From assembly GCF_030814015.1 (NCBI RefSeq), contig NZ_JAUSUL010000001.1:586001-650000 (forward strand): a DNA stretch of 64,000 bases, written 5' to 3'. The stretch's first letter is position 1. Every line of letters starts with the position of its first letter. The translations under genes were made by a program, and so were the position numbers. Positions 1 to 11,261 of the stretch are shown here, piece after piece. This stretch comes from Amorphus orientalis. GTDB taxonomy: Bacteria > Pseudomonadota > Alphaproteobacteria > Rhizobiales > Amorphaceae. The notes under the pieces were generated by a model. That model ran no database searches, had not been told where the DNA came from, and saw only the letters and a program-made list of their open reading frames with translations.

Positions 1-807
1 CTCTTTCCAGCCGAGCACCGACTGCTCGATCAGGACCTCGTTCGTCGGCGACGCTTCGATGCCGGAGAGCACCAGGTCGTAGAGCTCCTCCAGCGTGTAG
101 GCGACGCCGCCGCCGGTGCCGCCCAGCGTGAACGAGGGCCGGATGATGGCCGGCAGGCCGGTCACCTTGGAGGCGTTGAGCGCCTGGGTCTGGGCGGTCA
201 GACGGTGCTCCTCGCGGCGCATCCGCTCCGATTCGCTCCAGGTCCGGTCGAAGGCCGCGACGGCCGCCTTGCGCTCGACCGGGTCCGGGTGACGGTCCTC
301 AACCTCCTTGCGGGCGGCCAGGTATTCCTGCTTGAAGCGCTGCTTCAGCTCGGTCGTGTTGACGAAGCTCGCCTTCGGGGTTTCCAGGCCGATCCGCGCC
401 ATCGCCTCGCGGAAGAGCTCGCGATCCTCCGCCATGTCGATGGCCTCGGCGCGGGCGCCGATCATCTCGACGCCGAACTTCTCCAGAACGCCGTCGCGGT
501 TCAGGGAAAGGGCGGTGTTCAGCGCCGTCTGGCCGCCCATCGTCGGCAGGAGGGCATCGGGCCGCTCCTTCTCGATGATCTTGGCGACCACTTCCGGCGT
601 GATCGGCTCGATGTAGGTCGCGTCGGCCAGCTCCGGATCGGTCATGATCGTCGCCGGGTTCGAGTTGACCAGGACGATCCGATAGCCCTCTTCCTTCAAC
701 GCTTTGACGGCCTGCGCGCCCGAATAGTCGAACTCGCAGGCCTGGCCGATGATGATCGGGCCGGCCCCGATGATGAGAATGGTGTGGAGATCGGTTCGCT
801 TGGGCAT
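1..807 (-). CDS. carB: Carbamoyl-phosphate synthase large subunit, N-terminal part (partial)
   Basis: Catalyses ATP-dependent formation of carbamoyl phosphate from bicarbonate and glutamine-derived ammonia for pyrimidine and arginine synthesis, in complex with CarA. Only the first 269 codons are present; the gene runs off the left edge. The protein opens [20 protein letters not shown], the typical CarB start, followed by the QACEFDYSG and [10 protein letters not shown] segments and the [19 protein letters not shown]-grasp motif. Between residues about 150 and 210 there is an extra charged segment (rich in Arg, Glu, Lys) that E. coli CarB lacks; from memory, CarB of Hyphomicrobiales is also longer here. 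carA lies about 4 kb away on the same strand, so carA and carB are not adjacent in this genome. Confidence 0.97.
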   Translation of the reverse strand, partial: MPKRTDLHTILIIGAGPIIIGQACEFDYSGAQAVKALKEEGYRIVLVNSNPATIMTDPELADATYIEPITPEVVAKIIEKERPDALLPTMGGQTALNTALSLNRDGVLEKFGVEMIGARAEAIDMAEDRELFREAMARIGLETPKASFVNTTELKQRFKQEYLAARKEVEDRHPDPVERKAAVAAFDRTWSESERMRREEHRLTAQTQALNASKVTGLPAIIRPSFTLGGTGGGVAYTLEELYDLVLSGIEASPTNEVLIEQSVLGWKE

Positions 808-1096
808 CCGGGCTCGCAGGCCGACCTCCGGAGACACGCGGGTGGTCCGGTCGGTCGATCGGTTGCGGGAAACTGTGGGCAGGTTTCTGGTTCACGACCG
901 AAACCCCGAAGGGTCGGGCTTTCGACGTCCGCCCGCCGCGCAAACTCGACCGAATTCAAGTCCGCGCGGCATGCCGGCAGCCGGAGGTCCGACCCTAAAC
1001 TCGCGGGCTTATAGAAGACTTCTCAAGCCCAGGAAAGGGCCGTCTCCCGCTTCCCGCCGCCATCGGGCCGCCGGGCGCTCGGAGCGGCCCCGGATG

Positions 1097-1447
1097 TCAC
1101 TCGGCCGCGGGCGCTTCGGCTTCGCCTGCGCCGCCCTCGATCGCCTGCAGGATCACGGGGCCGTCTCCGGGCACGACGGGGCCGCTGGAGACCCGCTTGC
1201 CGTCGAAGTCGAGAATGCGGTGAGACAGGGCGTAACAGGCGAGGCGAACGGTCTTGGGAATCTTGACCGCCTTTCCGTCCCGGTTGCCCTTCTCGTAGTA
1301 CTGGATCATCCGCTTCTTGAGACCGAGCCGGTCGGCCGCCTCTTTTTGCTTCAGACCCAACGACTTGCGCCAGGCCCGGAACTCCTCCGGGCCCATCTCG
1401 AAGGCTTCGTCGATTTCCTTCGTCTTCAGGTCAGTCACAAAACTCAC
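1097..1447 (-). CDS. XRE-family helix-turn-helix regulator
   Basis: Small cytoplasmic DNA-binding protein of 116 residues. Residues about 20-60 (FRAWRKSLGLKQKEAADRLG followed by LKKRMIQYYEKG) form a Cro/C1-type helix-turn-helix. The rest has no recognisable domain: an Ala/Glu-rich C-terminal tail and a basic middle part (VKIPKTVRLACYAL). It sits alone between carB and a divergent gene, so its target is not shown by context. The ATG is preceded by AGGAGTGAG, a fair ribosome-binding site. It could be a housekeeping regulator of unknown target; nothing suggests a prophage nearby. Confidence 0.85.
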   Translation of the reverse strand: MSFVTDLKTKEIDEAFEMGPEEFRAWRKSLGLKQKEAADRLGLKKRMIQYYEKGNRDGKAVKIPKTVRLACYALSHRILDFDGKRVSSGPVVPGDGPVILQAIEGGAGEAEAPAAE

Positions 1448-1964
1448 TCCTTACTGAAGCGCATGAATTGCGCCTGCGCGTTGAGCCAATGCAGGAGGTG
1501 CGCACATCCTGTCATGAAACGCGCACCCGGTACTCAAAGCTGATCGTTGAACACGCGCGTGGGCCGGCGAAGAGGCTTCCCGTTGCAGGAACCAGCGTCC
1601 GCCTCTGCCGCCGCCGGGGTGCTTGGCTGTCGCGACGCCCCGCGGAGAAAGGAATCGGCCGACCCTCAGACGGTGTTCCGATGTGACCTCATTTCGTCAG
1701 ACCGTTTCGGCTTCCATTCCGGCTCTGATCATGCGCACACAGCGCACTTTTCGATACCTCTAATCCATCTTTTCAGGATGCGGTAGTGTCTCTTTTCGGT
1801 CCGGCCGACTTCGTGGGGCGGGTGTGAAGCTCAGCGCAATGGCGTGCCGCGTGCGGTGCCCGGATTGCCGGCTCACCAGCGTGGTGCCCATCGGCGGATT
1901 GCAGTTCGCGCGGCAAGCGTGTTTGCTCGGCAGAAGGCTTTGGACCAGGGGATGGGAGACGACG
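1448..1964. other. Intergenic stretch without a supported gene
   Basis: About 500 bases between the divergent XRE gene and the decarboxylase-like gene. The part near 1680-1800 is AT-richer than the surroundings and probably holds the promoters of both genes, but I cannot place convincing -35/-10 pairs. The short open frames here have no plausible starts or recognisable protein sequence. Confidence 0.5.
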
Positions 1965-3371
1965 ATGGGATGGTGTGTGCGGGCAGCGGGTGTTGTGTCC
2001 ATTCTGGCGGCCTCCACCGGTCTTGCGCTGGCAAACGACTCTCCGTGTCAGTCATCGCTCGACTATCTGTCGCAGCAGTATGACAGCGATGCGGCGACAC
2101 GCGCGGCGTTCGACGCGGTGTACGAGGGACTGCAGCCGCTGCCGCCGGGCTATGCCTATGGCGGATCGACCGACAATCCCTGGACGAGCGCCGGGAGCGG
2201 GGAGGGGCTGGCGAAAGCCGTCGGCGCGTTCTACCGGGAAGTCTGCACGCTGGTGCCGCAGATCGTCGGCACCAACGACAACGCGCTGGACTCCATCCAG
2301 TATTTCGCCTGGCTCTATTTCCGCAACGAGGCCGGCATCCGGATGGTCAAGGGGATCGATCCGACCGATCCCGATCGGCCCCTCGACACCCTCAAGACGT
2401 TCCTGATCCGGTTCGGAGACGACTACAAGGCCTTCATGAACAGCCCCGCTTCCACCGGCCCGGTGGCCGACTGGGTCGCCGATCCCCGGCTCGAGATCGA
2501 GGACTATGAGTTTCAGAAGGCCGATCAGTACAAGAGCTGGAACGCCTTCTTCGCGCGCGCGCTCAAGGGCTCTTCGAGCGAAGGCTATCCGGCGCGCCCG
2601 GTGACAATGCCCGATCGGGACTATGTGATCGTGTCGCCGACCGACTGCATCATGAATCCGCTGGTTCAGGCGGTGAAGCTGGATCCGGGGCCGGTCACCC
2701 GCAAGCTGGTCGACAATCCGCTCCAGCTGGACACGGTCCTCGACGTGAAGGGCATCCCGATCTCGGTGACGGATCTTCTGGCCGACGCGCCGGAGGATCT
2801 GAAGGCGAAGTTCGCCGGGGCGACCGGGCTGTCCTGCGTTTTGATGCCGAACACCTACCACCACTTCCACAGTCCGGTGGACGGGGTGATCCGCTATGCG
2901 GAGATCGTCGAAGCCGGCAGCCCCGGCGCCTATGGCACCTACGGCTACAGCGACTGGCCGAACTGGGTGCCGCTGTCCGGCAATGTCGGCCGGCCGGGAA
3001 CCGACTTCAGCCAGTTCCAGGGCTTCCAGCGCGGCGTCGTGGTGATCGAGGTCGAGTACGCCAATCTTCCCGGCAAAACGCCGGAGACCCTGACCGGATA
3101 TGTCGCCTCGATCCCGGTCGGGCTCGATACGGTCGGCTCGGTGGTCTTCGACGCGACCGTCACGGAGGGCGCCCGGGTAACCAAGGGCGTCACCCGGTTC
3201 GGCAACTTTCTGTTCGGTGGCTCGTTGAACATCCTGCTGTTCTCCCCGATCGAGGGAACGGACGGCGCACCGATGGTAAGTCCGGCGGTGCAGACGCGCA
3301 TGGGCAATCAGATCGCGATCATGAACACGCCCTATCCTGCGCCGAAGACGCCGTGGACGCCCGACGACTGA
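1965..3371 (+). CDS. Secreted phosphatidylserine-decarboxylase-like protein
   Basis: A 468-residue protein with an N-terminal signal peptide (hydrophobic VVSILAASTGLALA, cleavage near residue 23) and a C-terminal phosphatidylserine decarboxylase fold. Members of the family cleave themselves before a serine to make a pyruvoyl cofactor. All three parts of the Asp/His/Ser machinery can be seen: SPTD (D227), YHHFHSP (H300 or H302) and FGGS (S420), which stands where the LGST/GGST cleavage site lies in classical enzymes. The N-terminal 180 residues resemble the helical leader of the larger PSD-like family. The chosen ATG follows GGGAGACGACG; an earlier in-frame ATG at 1824 would bury the signal peptide. 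Export to the periplasm is unusual for PSD, so the substrate may not be phosphatidylserine. Confidence 0.8.
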   Translation: MGWCVRAAGVVSILAASTGLALANDSPCQSSLDYLSQQYDSDAATRAAFDAVYEGLQPLPPGYAYGGSTDNPWTSAGSGEGLAKAVGAFYREVCTLVPQIVGTNDNALDSIQYFAWLYFRNEAGIRMVKGIDPTDPDRPLDTLKTFLIRFGDDYKAFMNSPASTGPVADWVADPRLEIEDYEFQKADQYKSWNAFFARALKGSSSEGYPARPVTMPDRDYVIVSPTDCIMNPLVQAVKLDPGPVTRKLVDNPLQLDTVLDVKGIPISVTDLLADAPEDLKAKFAGATGLSCVLMPNTYHHFHSPVDGVIRYAEIVEAGSPGAYGTYGYSDWPNWVPLSGNVGRPGTDFSQFQGFQRGVVVIEVEYANLPGKTPETLTGYVASIPVGLDTVGSVVFDATVTEGARVTKGVTRFGNFLFGGSLNILLFSPIEGTDGAPMVSPAVQTRMGNQIAIMNTPYPAPKTPWTPDD

Positions 3372-3418
3372 CCGACGGACACCGTGCCCGGATCCGTCCA
3401 TGCGAAGGATGACAGGCA

Positions 3419-4342
3419 ATGCGGTGGCGGGGGCGGCGTCAGAGCAGCAATGTGGAAGACCGGCGCGGCCGGGGCGGCTTCGGCTCCGGCCTCGGGAAGG
3501 GCGGACTTAGCTTTCCACGCGGCGGCGGGTCCGGCGGCATCGGTGGTCGGGGCCTGATCGGCCTGGTCGCCATCGTCGCCGTCCTGTGGCTGCTCGGCGT
3601 CAATCCGGTCGACCTTCTGCAGGGGACTCTCTCGCCGGATCGGCAGACCGCCGGGACCCGGTTGCCCGAGACATCGGCGCAGAATCAGGCGTCGGCGCCC
3701 GAGGACGAGCTGAAGCAGTTCGTCTCGGTGGTGCTCGCCGACACCGAGGACGTGTGGCACGAGCTCTTCCGCGCCTCCGGCGAGACCTACAGCGAGCCGA
3801 CCCTGGTGCTGTTCTCCGATCAGGTCAGGTCGGCCTGCGGGTTCGCCGGCGCGGCGATGGGGCCGTTCTACTGTCCCGGCGACAGCACGGTCTATCTGGA
3901 CCTCGGCTTCTTTCGCGAACTCAGGGAGCGCTTCGAGGCGCCCGGCGACTTCGCGCAGGCCTATGTCATCGCCCACGAGGTCGGCCACCACGTCCAGAAT
4001 CTCGTCGGCATCCTGCCGAAATACAACGAGCTTCGGCAGACGCTGAGCGAGCGGGAGGCGAACGCGCTCTCGGTCCGCCTGGAGCTGCAGGCCGACTGCT
4101 TCGCCGGGGTCTTCGCCTATTTCGAGCGGCAGAGAGGCGTGCTGGAGGAGGGGGACGTGGCCGAGGCGCTCGGGGCCGCCGCCGCCGTCGGCGACGACGC
4201 CATCCAGCGGCGAACCCAGGGGCAGGTGGTGCCGGACGCCTTCAACCACGGCAGTTCCGCCGACCGTCAGGCGTGGTTCCAGGCCGGGTTCGAGACCGGG
4301 GACGTCACCCGATGCGACACCTTTTCCAGAGATGATCCCTGA
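3419..4342 (+). CDS. Neutral zinc metallopeptidase, YpfJ family
   Basis: A 307-residue protein with a Gly/Arg-rich N-terminus, a single membrane anchor at about residues 45-62 (GLIGLVAIVAVLWLLG) and an extracytoplasmic catalytic domain. H186-E-V-G-H190-H is the zincin active site; ELQADCFAG further on matches the downstream ligand region of this family. CGFAGAAMGPFYCPGDSTVY is also typical. It starts 47 bases after the decarboxylase-like gene and probably shares its transcript. The substrate of the family is not known to me. Family assignment is secure and the physiological role is not. Confidence 0.92.
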   Translation: MRWRGRRQSSNVEDRRGRGGFGSGLGKGGLSFPRGGGSGGIGGRGLIGLVAIVAVLWLLGVNPVDLLQGTLSPDRQTAGTRLPETSAQNQASAPEDELKQFVSVVLADTEDVWHELFRASGETYSEPTLVLFSDQVRSACGFAGAAMGPFYCPGDSTVYLDLGFFRELRERFEAPGDFAQAYVIAHEVGHHVQNLVGILPKYNELRQTLSEREANALSVRLELQADCFAGVFAYFERQRGVLEEGDVAEALGAAAAVGDDAIQRRTQGQVVPDAFNHGSSADRQAWFQAGFETGDVTRCDTFSRDDP

Positions 4343-4369
4343 GGGTCGCCGTCGGCGGTCGGCTGCGGC

Positions 4370-4651
4370 TCAGGACTTCTTGGAGATCATCAGCAGGAAC
4401 GGGATCTCGCCGCCGTTCTCCCGGATCAGTGAACCGATCGCGGTGACGACGCCGATCTGGCGGTTCTTCATGGCGGCGTTGAGCTCGTAGTCGATCTGCT
4501 CGGCCGGCAGGAGTTCCCTGTCGACGATTTCCATGAAGTGGCGAATGATGCGCACCGGGGTCCGGTCGAGCAGGTCGTCGGGCCCCTGGAACGGGTACTT
4601 GTTCTCGCCGCCCGTCGCGGCATCCATCATGCTCGCCACATAGTCCGCCAT
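4370..4651 (-). CDS. Conserved small protein of unknown function (93 aa)
   Basis: I do not recognise this protein. It reads MADYVASMMDAATGG and continues as a soluble mixed helix/strand protein with no signal peptide or membrane segment, ending IPFLLMISKKS. The chosen ATG follows GGGAGAGGGCTG; extending to the upstream ATG at 4771 would add a low-complexity Arg-rich leader that looks like untranslated DNA. It converges with the metallopeptidase gene (27 bases between stop codons). The sequence shows nothing about its function. Confidence 0.65.
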   Translation of the reverse strand: MADYVASMMDAATGGENKYPFQGPDDLLDRTPVRIIRHFMEIVDRELLPAEQIDYELNAAMKNRQIGVVTAIGSLIRENGGEIPFLLMISKKS

Positions 4652-4854
4652 CAGCCCTCTCCCATCCCTGTCTCGCGCCGCCGTTGCTTCGCGCGCTGGC
4701 GAGCGGACGCAATTGGTCGGCCCGAACCCGAAACACCGAACGCTCCGGTTCGACGGCGCCCGCCCGGGCACCGAACCAAAACGCGCCGGTAACAGCTTCC
4801 TGTAACGCTAGGATGACTCTGCGGCCGGCGTGCGTTCGGCAGCGGACGTCGGGC

Positions 4855-6069
4855 CTACTCGGACTCGGCAGGCTCGCCCTTGCGCTCGCGGATGAAGTCG
4901 ACGAAGCGCTTGAACAGATAGTGGCTGTCCTGGGGGCCGGGGGAGGCTTCCGGGTGATACTGGACCGAAAACACCGGCCGGTCCTTGAGGCGCAGGCCGC
5001 AGTTCGATCCGTCGAAGAGCGAGACGTGGGTCTGCTCGACCGTGTCCGGCAGGGTGTCCGGATCGACGGCGAACCCGTGGTTCATCGAGGTGATCTCGAC
5101 CTTCCCTGTGGTGTGGTCCTTCACCGGATGGTTCGCGCCGTGGTGGCCCTGGTGCATCTTGGCCGTCTTGCCGCCGAGCGCCAGCCCGAGAAGCTGATGT
5201 CCGAGGCAGATGCCGAACACCGGGACGTCCTTCTCGATCAGCTGCCGGATCGCCGGGAGCGCGAACTCGCCGGTTGCGGCCGGATCTCCGGGGCCGTTGG
5301 AGAGAAACACGCCGTCGGGCTCGTGCATGAGGATGTCGTCGGCCGTGGCGGTCGCCGGGACGACAGTTACGCGACAGCCTTGATCGGCTAGAAGACGCAG
5401 GATGGTGCGTTTGATGCCGTAGTCGACGGCGACCACGTGATAGCGCGGCTTCGTCTGATGGCCATAGGATTGCGTGGTCCAGTCCCAGACGGTCTCGTCC
5501 CAGCTGAAGCTCTGGGCGCCGGTCACGTCGCGGGTCAGGTCCATGCCTTCCAGGCCGGGCCAGGCCTTCACTTCGGCCATCAGGGCGCCGAGATCGAAGC
5601 GGCCGGACGGGTCGTGGGCGATGACGGCGTTCGGCATGCCCTGTTCCCGGATGCGGGCGGTGAGGGCGCGGGTGTCGATGCCGGTGATGCCGATGATGCC
5701 GCGTGCAGCCAGCCAGCGGTCAAGATGGCGCGTGGCCCGGTAGTTCGACGGTTCCGTCACAGGCGCGCGCAGAACGCAGCCCAGCACGCCGGAACGCGCC
5801 GCCATGTTCACCGTTTCTATATCGTCGTCGTTGGTGCCGACGTTGCCGATATGGGGAAAAGTGAAGGTGACGATCTGGCCGGCATAAGAGGGATCGGTCA
5901 GGATCTCCTGGTAGCCGGTCATCGCGGTATTGAAACAGACTTCGCCGACGGCATATCCCGTTGCGCCGATGCCGTAGCCGGCGATTTCGGTGCCGTCGGC
6001 CAGAATCAGGCGCGCCGTTGTGGTCGGCGCAGCCCAGCTCTCGGAGCCGCTGTCTTGTCGAGACGACAT
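4855..6069 (-). CDS. carA: Carbamoyl-phosphate synthase small subunit (glutamine amidotransferase)
   Basis: Hydrolyses glutamine and channels ammonia to CarB for carbamoyl phosphate synthesis. The 404-residue protein has the CarA N-terminal domain (ARLILADGTEIAGYGIGA and FNTAMTGYQEILTDPSYAGQ) and a class I glutamine amidotransferase domain with nucleophile C288 in GICLGHQ and the His/Glu pair in YHPEASPGP (H372, E374). The ATG at 6069 is chosen because AAGAGG lies upstream and family members start here; the longer frame to 6111 adds an unrelated leader. It is divergent from the YqeY-like gene, an order common in Hyphomicrobiales. Confidence 0.97.
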   Translation of the reverse strand: MSSRQDSGSESWAAPTTTARLILADGTEIAGYGIGATGYAVGEVCFNTAMTGYQEILTDPSYAGQIVTFTFPHIGNVGTNDDDIETVNMAARSGVLGCVLRAPVTEPSNYRATRHLDRWLAARGIIGITGIDTRALTARIREQGMPNAVIAHDPSGRFDLGALMAEVKAWPGLEGMDLTRDVTGAQSFSWDETVWDWTTQSYGHQTKPRYHVVAVDYGIKRTILRLLADQGCRVTVVPATATADDILMHEPDGVFLSNGPGDPAATGEFALPAIRQLIEKDVPVFGICLGHQLLGLALGGKTAKMHQGHHGANHPVKDHTTGKVEITSMNHGFAVDPDTLPDTVEQTHVSLFDGSNCGLRLKDRPVFSVQYHPEASPGPQDSHYLFKRFVDFIRERKGEPAESE

Positions 6070-6337
6070 GAACCAATTACCTCTTGCATCGTTGAAACGC
6101 GCGCGATACACGCGCCGCGTTCGTCGACACGCGGCAGGGAAGCCGCGGTCGGATCGCGAACACCGACGATGTCGAGGCGATCGAGGTCAGGACGCTAGGC
6201 CATGAAGAGGCGCGCGTCAACTTGCGATCTGAGTTCTAAACGCGAGAAATTTCAACGCTTTAACGCGGGCGACATGACGTCGCCTCGCCGGGCTGCCGTT
6301 TCTGCGCAGCCGACCCCAGGGACTGACGAGATCGATC

Positions 6338-6787
6338 ATGCGGGATGAGATCAACAAGGCGCTCAAATGCGCGGTCAACGACCAGGACAAACGACGCGCC
6401 TGTACGCTTCGTCTGATCCAGGCGGCGATCAAGGATCGCGACCAGGCCGCACGCGATCGCGGCGAAGAGGGCATCGGCGACCGCGAAGTCTTTGACCTGC
6501 TTCTAAAAATGATCGAGCAGCGCCGCGAGTCGGTGAGCAATTTCGAGGCCTCCGGCCGCATCGACCTCGCCGAACAGGAGCGCGAGGAAATCGCCATCAT
6601 CAGATCCCTGCTGCCGGCCCAGCTCGACGAGATCGCCATGCGATCGGCCTGCGCGGAAGTGGTCGAGGACATCGGCGCCAACGGCCTGCGCGACGTGGGC
6701 CGCACCATGACCGCGCTGAAGCAGCGCTACCCCGGCCAGATGGACTTCGGACGCGCGAGCTGCGTCGTGAAGGACCTGCTGCGCTGA
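6338..6787 (+). CDS. GatB/YqeY-domain protein
   Basis: A 149-residue cytoplasmic protein that opens MRDEINKALKCAVNDQDKRR and contains the YqeY pattern (LRLIQAAIKDRD, then EIAIIRSLLPAQLDEIAM and a C-terminal MDFGRASCVVKDLL). The domain also forms the tRNA-binding tail of GatB, so a role near tRNA-dependent amidation has been suggested for the family, but the free-standing protein has no settled function. It lies between carA and dnaG, as in many alphaproteobacteria, and is followed at once by a terminator-like hairpin. Confidence 0.93.
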   Translation: MRDEINKALKCAVNDQDKRRACTLRLIQAAIKDRDQAARDRGEEGIGDREVFDLLLKMIEQRRESVSNFEASGRIDLAEQEREEIAIIRSLLPAQLDEIAMRSACAEVVEDIGANGLRDVGRTMTALKQRYPGQMDFGRASCVVKDLLR

Positions 6788-6815
6788 TCCGCCGATCGGG
6801 CGCGGATCGTTTTTC
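6786..6815 (+). terminator. Rho-independent terminator after the YqeY-like gene
   Basis: GATCCGC (6786-6792) pairs with GCGGATC (6802-6808) across a 9-base loop, followed by G and five T residues. The stem begins on the stop codon of the YqeY-like gene, so dnaG probably has its own promoter. Confidence 0.7.
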
Positions 6816-6963
6816 CCCGCAGTTTTCCACTGATAATTTGAGGTTCGCCTGACGGGCCGGCGTGCTCTTGTCTGGAGTGGACCTTGCCGCCGGGTTGGCG
6901 CACTGTTCGGGTCGCGCCTGCGGTGGTTGCGCGGTGTGGACCCATTCTCGGAGCGACACGCGT

Positions 6964-8880
6964 ATGCGCTTTGCGCCTGAATTCCTGGATGAACTGCGCA
7001 ATCGCCTGCCGCTCTCGGAGGTGGTCGGCAAGCGCGTGACCTGGGATCAGCGCAAGTCCCAGTTCTCCAAGGGCGACTACTGGGCCTGCTGCCCCTTCCA
7101 CGAGGAGAAGACCCCCTCCTTTCACGTCGACGACCGCAAGGGCTTCTATCACTGCTTCGGGTGCGGGGCCTCGGGCGATCATCTCCGCTTCCTGACCGAT
7201 GCGGAGGGGCTGAGTTTTCCGGAGGCCGTGGAACAGCTCGCCGAGCAGGCGGGCGTGCCGATGCCGGCGCCCGACCCGGCCGCCGCCCGCCGCGCCGAGG
7301 TCCGGGCGAGCCTGGCCGACGTGGTCGCCATGGCCTCGCGCTTCTTTCAGGACCAGTTCCGCAGCGCCGCCGGATCCGAGGCCCGGGCCTATGCCGAGCG
7401 GCGCGGTCTCGACCGCGACACGCTCGCCACCTTCGAGGTCGGCTACGCGCCGGGTACGAGGGACGCGCTGAAGCGCCATCTCGCAGCCAGCGGCGTATCG
7501 GAAGGCCAGATGGCGGAAGCCGGTCTGGTGATCGTACCGGACGATGGGCGCGCGGCCTACGACCGGTTCCGCAACCGTCTGATGATCCCGATCCACGACA
7601 TCCGCGGCCGGATCGTCGCCTTCGGCGGCCGGGCGCTCGCCGCCGATCAGGAGCCCAAATACCTGAACTCGCCGGAGACGCCGCTCTTCAACAAGCGGGC
7701 GGTCCTGTTCAATGCCCATCGGGCTCGCTCGGCCGCCCACGAGGCGGGCGCGGCGATCGTGGTGGAAGGCTATCTGGACGCCATCGCCGTCCACCGGGCC
7801 GGCCTCCGCCACGTGGTCGCGAGCCTCGGGACCGCCTTCACCGAGGACCAGATCCGCGCCATGTGGAAGCTCGCGCCGGAGCCGGTGATCTGTTTCGACG
7901 GCGACAAGGCGGGCGTTTCCGCGGCCAACCGCGCCGTCGACCGGATCCTGCCGCTTCTGGAAAGCGGGCGCTCGTTCAATTTCTGCTTTCTGCCCGACGG
8001 CAAGGACCCGGACGACCTGATTTCGGCCTCCGGCGTCGACGGCTTTCTGAGCCAGATCGCCGCCGCGAAGCCGCTGGTGGACGTGGTCTGGGACCGCGAG
8101 CGACGCGCCGGCCGCCTCGACACGCCGGAGCGCAAGGCCGCGCTGGAGGCCCGCATCGAGCAGCTTGTGGAGGCGATCCAGGACCAGCGGGTCCGCCGGC
8201 GCTATCATTTCGAGATGCGCGGGCGCCTCGGCGATCTGTTCCGCGGCCCGGGCCGCAAGCCGAACCGGGAGAGCGGCGGCGCCATGGACACGGTCGCGGC
8301 CACCGGGTTCGCGATCGACACCGATCTCGCCGAGCTGGAACGCATCGTGCTCGGCATCTGCCTCGGCTTTCCGGGTTTCGTGGATCGGCACTGGGAGCAG
8401 CTGGAGCGCGTGGCGTTCTCCTTCGCGCCCCACGAGCGGCTGAAACAGGCGATCCTGGGTGCTGCCGTGGACGAGATCGAGCCGCCGGCCGAGCGGGTGC
8501 GGTCCCGGCTCGACCCGGGCCTCGCCCGGCTGTTCGACGATGTCTATGGGAGCGAGCCCGCGGGCGGCCGGTTGGTCTCGCGCTTTCCCGTGGTCGCCGC
8601 GGCCCCGCCGGAGGGCTATGTGGAGCGCTGCCTGCTGCATTTTCTCGACCGCCTGGATCTGAAGACGCTCGAGGCGGATCTGGAGACCGACATAGCCCAG
8701 GCCGGGCCCGACCTCACGGCGGACGGCGAGGCCCGGATTCTGGCGCTCTCGCGCGAGCTGGTGCGGCGGCGGCAGGCCTTTCAGGAGGAAGATCGGGACC
8801 TGGCGGATCAGGCCAAGGAGATCCGCGGCGCGAATGCCGACGCCGCGCGCAGCACGTCGGCGCTTCCCGTGCCCGGCTGA
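6964..8880 (+). CDS. dnaG: DNA primase
   Basis: Makes RNA primers for the replication fork together with DnaB helicase. The 638-residue protein has the N-terminal zinc-binding domain (C43-x2-H46 and C64-x2-C67 in CPFHEEKTPSF and YHCFGCGAS), the primase core, a TOPRIM domain with the glutamate motif VVEGYLDAIA near residue 266 and FDGDKAG near 311, and a C-terminal helicase-binding region. The ATG at 6964 follows GGAG and matches the family start (MRFAPEFLDELRNRLPLSEV); the frame extends back to 6862 but that part has no homologous look. It lies upstream of rpoD, the usual macromolecular-synthesis arrangement. Confidence 0.97.
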   Translation: MRFAPEFLDELRNRLPLSEVVGKRVTWDQRKSQFSKGDYWACCPFHEEKTPSFHVDDRKGFYHCFGCGASGDHLRFLTDAEGLSFPEAVEQLAEQAGVPMPAPDPAAARRAEVRASLADVVAMASRFFQDQFRSAAGSEARAYAERRGLDRDTLATFEVGYAPGTRDALKRHLAASGVSEGQMAEAGLVIVPDDGRAAYDRFRNRLMIPIHDIRGRIVAFGGRALAADQEPKYLNSPETPLFNKRAVLFNAHRARSAAHEAGAAIVVEGYLDAIAVHRAGLRHVVASLGTAFTEDQIRAMWKLAPEPVICFDGDKAGVSAANRAVDRILPLLESGRSFNFCFLPDGKDPDDLISASGVDGFLSQIAAAKPLVDVVWDRERRAGRLDTPERKAALEARIEQLVEAIQDQRVRRRYHFEMRGRLGDLFRGPGRKPNRESGGAMDTVAATGFAIDTDLAELERIVLGICLGFPGFVDRHWEQLERVAFSFAPHERLKQAILGAAVDEIEPPAERVRSRLDPGLARLFDDVYGSEPAGGRLVSRFPVVAAAPPEGYVERCLLHFLDRLDLKTLEADLETDIAQAGPDLTADGEARILALSRELVRRRQAFQEEDRDLADQAKEIRGANADAARSTSALPVPG

Positions 8881-8956
8881 AGGCGCGGCGCCCGGATCGC
8901 ACACGGATCAGGCGGAGAATTTCGCGCGGTGAGACGAGTCAACCGATTCACTCTGC

Positions 8957-8984
8957 TTGCGAAATTCAACAGCGACGCTATGTA
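8957..8984 (+). promoter_or_regulatory. Possible promoter upstream of rpoD
   Basis: TTGCGA and TATGTA separated by 16 bases resemble a housekeeping promoter. It lies just after dnaG and upstream of the structured leader, so a transcript from here would carry that leader. This is only a motif match by eye. Confidence 0.35.
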
Positions 8985-9033
8985 AACGGTTCCTGTTGGG
9001 GGGCGGATCTTGAGGATCGGCATATTGGGATTC

Positions 9034-9114
9034 CGGAAACCGAATCGGGGCACACTGCTTGCATCACCAGATGCCTGCGCCGCAGACGGGCATCTGCGAT
9101 CCGATCGGTTTCCG
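9034..9114 (+). promoter_or_regulatory. Strong nested stem-loop in the dnaG-rpoD spacer
   Basis: CGGAAACCG (9034-9042) and ATCGG (9044-9048) pair with CCGAT (9101-9105) and CGGTTTCCG (9106-9114), giving 14 base pairs with one bulged A. Inside, CAGATGCC (9068-9075) pairs perfectly with GGCATCTG (9089-9096). The structure ends about 140 bases before the rpoD ATG. It could be a regulatory 5' leader of rpoD, a small RNA or a processing site; it is not a family I recognise, and no T-tract follows it. Confidence 0.55.
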
Positions 9115-9253
9115 TGACGCACAGCAACGATCGACGAGCGACGAGCCGGACGCGCGCCAGGCGCGATTAAGGCTGCGTCCGACGCTAACAAACCCGGGCA
9201 GCGAGCGGCCGACCGGCCTTTCGGCACCGCGACTGGGATAAGGAGAACTCGGC

Positions 9254-11251
<1,998 letters not shown>

Positions 11252-11261
11252 GTTTATCTAG

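Noticed and set aside
205-1014. A 269-codon plus-strand frame opposite carB
   Set aside because: Antisense to carB, whose conserved motifs are clear on the other strand.
6727-8904. A 725-codon minus-strand frame over dnaG
   Set aside because: Antisense of a complete dnaG, no recognisable domain and no plausible start.
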